Assembly: GCA_023420245.1 (NCBI GenBank)
Contig: JAEZWL010000125.1
Coordinates: forward strand, 1 to 7,442
Length of the DNA: 7,442 nt
Direction: 5' to 3'
Source of the DNA: Bacillota bacterium
Lineage (GTDB): Bacteria; Bacillota; Clostridia; Oscillospirales; Acutalibacteraceae
Each line of letters opens with the position of its first letter. Position 1 is the first letter of the stretch. Positions 6,564-7,442 of the stretch are shown here, in pieces. The notes below the pieces were generated by a model. The model did no database searches. It saw only the letters and a list, made by a program, of their open reading frames with translations, and had not been told where the DNA came from. The position numbers and the translations under genes are program-made.

Positions 6564-6568
6564 CAACT

Positions 6569-7442
6569 ATGAAACATCTGCTGAAAATGCTTGATTTGAC
6601 AAGCGAGGACATCACCGGAATCTTAAATCTGGCAGACCAACTGAAATATGAGCAAAAGCACGGCATTGAGCACCGTGTTCTGGCCGGAAAAACACTGGGA
6701 ATGATATTTGAAAAGGCTTCTACCAGAACGCGCGTTTCTTTTGAAGTGGGCATGTATCAGCTCGGCGGCCTGCCGATTTTCCTTTCCGTGAATGACCTGC
6801 AGATCGGGCGCGGCGAACCGGTTCAGGATACCGCGCGTGTGCTCTCCCGCTATCTCGACGGCATTATGATCCGTACCTTTAAGCAGTCGGAGGTGGAAGC
6901 CCTCGCGCAGAACGGCTCCATTCCGATCATCAACGGCTTGACCGACTTCGCTCACCCCTGCCAGGTTTTGGCAGACCTCATGACAATCCGTGAGTTCAAG
7001 GGCAGTCTGGACGGATTGAAAATGTGCTTCATCGGCGACGGAAACAATATGATGAATTCCTTGATTGTCGGGTGCCTGAAAATGAAGATGGAGGTTGCGG
7101 TGGCGTGTCCCGCCGAATACCGGCCGAGCGCGGCTGTGCTCGATTTTGCCGTGGCGCATCCTGCATTCAGTATGACGACCGACCCGCTGGAGGCGGCAAA
7201 GGGCGCAGACGTTGTGATTACCGATGTCTGGGCTTCCATGGGGCAGGAGCAGGAGTCCCAGAAGCGCCGTGAAGCATTTAAGGGCTACCAAATCAACGAT
7301 GCGATCATGGCGGCAGCAAAGAACGACGCGATGGTGCAGCATTGCCTTCCGGCTCACCGGGGGGAGGAAATCACCGCCGAAGTGTTTGAAAAGCACTCCA
7401 AAGAAATTTTTGAGGAAGCGGAAAACCGCCTCCACGCGCAGA
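6569..7442 (+). CDS. argF: Ornithine carbamoyltransferase, 3' end cut by the window
   Basis: Ornithine carbamoyltransferase joins carbamoyl phosphate and ornithine to give citrulline, the substrate of ArgG; it acts in the cytoplasm, normally as a trimer. The ATG at 6569 follows a strong ribosome-binding site and opens MKHLLKMLDLTSEDI, typical for the family. 291 residues are visible with no stop before the edge; family members are about 305-315 aa, so only the last C-terminal segment is missing. The carbamoyl-phosphate site STRTR is at residues 51-55 and HPCQ at 129-132. The ornithine-loop motif DVWASMG begins at Asp219, and HCLPAHRG begins at His258 with the catalytic-site Cys259. These SMG and HCLP motifs separate it from aspartate carbamoyltransferase. 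The operon context supports the anabolic role rather than a catabolic arcB. Preceding argD supplies the precursor of its substrate through ArgJ. Confidence 0.96.
   Translation, partial: MKHLLKMLDLTSEDITGILNLADQLKYEQKHGIEHRVLAGKTLGMIFEKASTRTRVSFEVGMYQLGGLPIFLSVNDLQIGRGEPVQDTARVLSRYLDGIMIRTFKQSEVEALAQNGSIPIINGLTDFAHPCQVLADLMTIREFKGSLDGLKMCFIGDGNNMMNSLIVGCLKMKMEVAVACPAEYRPSAAVLDFAVAHPAFSMTTDPLEAAKGADVVITDVWASMGQEQESQKRREAFKGYQINDAIMAAAKNDAMVQHCLPAHRGEEITAEVFEKHSKEIFEEAENRLHAQ

Noticed and set aside
6623..7435. Antisense open frame of 270 codons opposite argF
   Set aside because: It is opposite conserved OTC motifs, with no recognisable domain.

Overview
This window is almost wall-to-wall coding sequence on the + strand. 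It holds one contiguous arginine-biosynthesis gene cluster in the order argG (3' part) - argH - argC - argJ - argB - argD - argF (5' part). Every gene is recognised from family motifs visible in its translation. The gaps between genes run from a 4-nt overlap (argH/argC) to about 67 nt (argG/argH), so a single polycistronic operon is the simplest reading. No RNA gene, mobile element, CRISPR array or foreign-looking island was seen.

Organism: the sequence itself shows moderate-to-high G+C by eye, purine-rich Shine-Dalgarno sites, use of TTG and GTG starts, and unusually cysteine-rich enzymes (about 13 Cys in ArgD, about 11 in ArgJ). Together with the protein flavour this suggests an anaerobic member of the Bacillota, probably class Clostridia near the Oscillospiraceae/Ruminococcaceae. 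The taxonomic call is inference and was not checked against a database.

Layout: 1-686 is the C-terminal part of argininosuccinate synthase. 687-753 is a spacer with a 10-bp GNRA-capped hairpin and the argH ribosome-binding site. 754-2133 is argininosuccinate lyase, best started at a TTG. 2130-3164 is N-acetyl-glutamyl-phosphate reductase, overlapping argH by ATGA. 3198-4424 is ornithine acetyltransferase / N-acetylglutamate synthase. 4443-5300 is N-acetylglutamate kinase (GTG start). 5330-6505 is acetylornithine aminotransferase. 6506-6568 is a spacer with a short hairpin and the strongest Shine-Dalgarno site in the window. 6569 to the end is ornithine carbamoyltransferase, cut off perhaps 15 residues before its expected end.

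How the genes work together: ArgJ makes N-acetylglutamate and recycles the acetyl group. ArgB phosphorylates it, ArgC reduces it, and ArgD transaminates it to N-acetylornithine. ArgJ then transfers the acetyl group back to glutamate, releasing ornithine. ArgF makes citrulline, and ArgG and ArgH convert citrulline plus aspartate to arginine and fumarate. With ArgJ present no argE is needed. No argA, argR or carAB is visible here. ArgB carries the N-terminal helix typical of arginine-inhibited kinases, so feedback control is predicted at that step. No convincing ARG box was found. The novelty hunt gave only modest items: hairpins at gene boundaries, start-site corrections and a predicted allosteric trait. 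I see no undescribed system here.
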